Assembly: GCA_949358305.1 (NCBI GenBank) | Contig: OX442324.1 | Span: 8,467,601 to 8,531,600 of the forward strand | Direction: 5' to 3' | DNA from: Strigamia acuminata | Taxonomy: Eukaryota > Arthropoda > Chilopoda > Geophilomorpha > Linotaeniidae | Length of the DNA: 64,000 nt | Part shown: piece after piece, positions 63,486 to 64,000 of the stretch | How positions within the stretch are numbered: the stretch's first letter is position 1 | How the letters are laid out: every line of letters starts with the position of its first letter | The notes under the pieces: generated by a model | Database searches by the model: none | The model's input: only the letters and a program-made list of their open reading frames with translations | What the model was told of the DNA's origin: nothing | Made by a program: the position numbers and the translations under genes

Positions 63486-63614
63486 TGTAGTGTCGGAATA
63501 GCCCACGAGAGGGCAAGATTGTCAAGGCCAAGCTTAAGGCCATTTGGAGGAATAAAGATCATTTGTTAACGAGCAGTAGATTGGAGAGGTTCTCCTTTAT
63601 TTCACAATACTACA
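63486..63614 (+). repeat. Gypsy-I 3' LTR (129 bp)
   Basis: TGTAGTGTCGG to AATACTACA, with AATAAAG near 63552. Short, and directly behind the polypurine tract. Confidence 0.72.
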
Positions 63615-63734
63615 ACCGTGAGGTTCATACCTGGCTTGACCATTTAGATTAAACAAGCCACAACTTCCTCTATGATACATTCGCAACCGCCGCTAAACTT
63701 TCGAACGACAAATGCCCCACCACCCCACACAACA
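63615..63734. other. Unassigned spacer
   Basis: Between the gypsy LTR and the next mariner-type terminus; no motif recognised. Confidence 0.35.
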
Positions 63735-63736
63735 TA

Positions 63737-64000
63737 CAGAGTGAGTCAAAAGTCTGGAAACACCTTATTTTCTTGAAAATGACTGAAGATATATCAATTC
63801 TCTTGATGTAAACATATAGGAAGTCAATGGTGGGCTATCCAGTGGTAATCTTAAATTTGACCCGGAAAGTCATCTTCAAGGTCATTTACTTTCTAACTTT
63901 TAAACCGTTTAAGATACAGCAAAATTTCCAATTACAAAGTTGTAGAGCACCATCAAATTAGTATTATCCAACTTATCTTAGTCACCTTAAGTTAAATTTT
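63737..64000. mobile_element. Mariner-type element, left end
   Basis: CAGAGTGAGTCAAAAGTCTG after TA (63735-63736), then TCATCTTCAAGGTCATTTAC and GTTGTAGAGCACCATC as in 32908 and 35928. Runs off the window. Confidence 0.65.

Overview
This is eukaryotic, intron-rich DNA made almost entirely of transposable elements and their remains. The only host gene I recognise is MON2 (a large trans-Golgi/endosome trafficking protein), with three plus-strand exons at 34383-34627, 34688-35040 and 49900-50088 that have correct splice sites and compatible phases. The window is therefore the inside of one MON2 locus with very long introns. An arthropod is the best guess, from the GGTTAGG-type repeats and the mix of Copia, Ty3/gypsy, Tc1/mariner, Harbinger-like and piggyBac-like elements. 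The species cannot be told from the sequence, and nothing is bacterial.

Layout. 1-2888: a solo LTR inside an older LTR fragment, then a 19-bp satellite. 2889-29122: one Tc1-type transposon split by a nest of insertions up to six deep. Reading inward, the Tc1 holds an element with CATTTTAGCGA motifs (8-bp target duplication ATTTTTTC). That holds Copia-A (TATAT), which received Copia-B (ATATG), Copia-C (ACTGT) and Copia-D (ACTAA). Copia-D carries a CACTG-ended DNA element (TCT) in its 5' LTR, which contains one more inverted-repeat element. 29.6-33.7 kb: gypsy and Copia fragments and a mariner-like element. 34.3-50.1 kb: the MON2 exons, with solo LTRs, fold-back elements, a GGTTAGGTCA array, Copia-E and a 2-kb giant hairpin in the introns. 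50.1-64 kb: more solo LTRs, gypsy gag/protease and RNase H/integrase fragments, a Harbinger-type MITE, and Copia-J, a structurally intact Copia (1378-codon gag-pol, apparently identical 124-bp LTRs, target duplication AAAAC).

The most unusual observation is in the pol proteins. In Copia-A, -B, -D and -E the linker between integrase and reverse transcriptase contains a segment that looks like a methyl-CpG-binding domain (MBD/TAM fold). In Copia-B it aligns without gaps to the MeCP2/MBD1 pattern, including both DNA-reading arginines and the Asp and Tyr between them. Copia-C and Copia-J lack it. The three MBD copies whose target site is visible all landed inside other transposons, within the body of a housekeeping gene. 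That fits, but does not prove, a role in recognising methylated DNA. I know of no description of MBD-bearing Copia elements.

Most coding regions are broken. Copia-B is full length with one premature stop. Copia-D has frameshifts and a mutated protease motif. Copia-A lacks integrase and the RT palm. Copia-E lacks gag and carries a 415-bp duplication. Copia-J looks potentially competent. All comparisons were made by eye.
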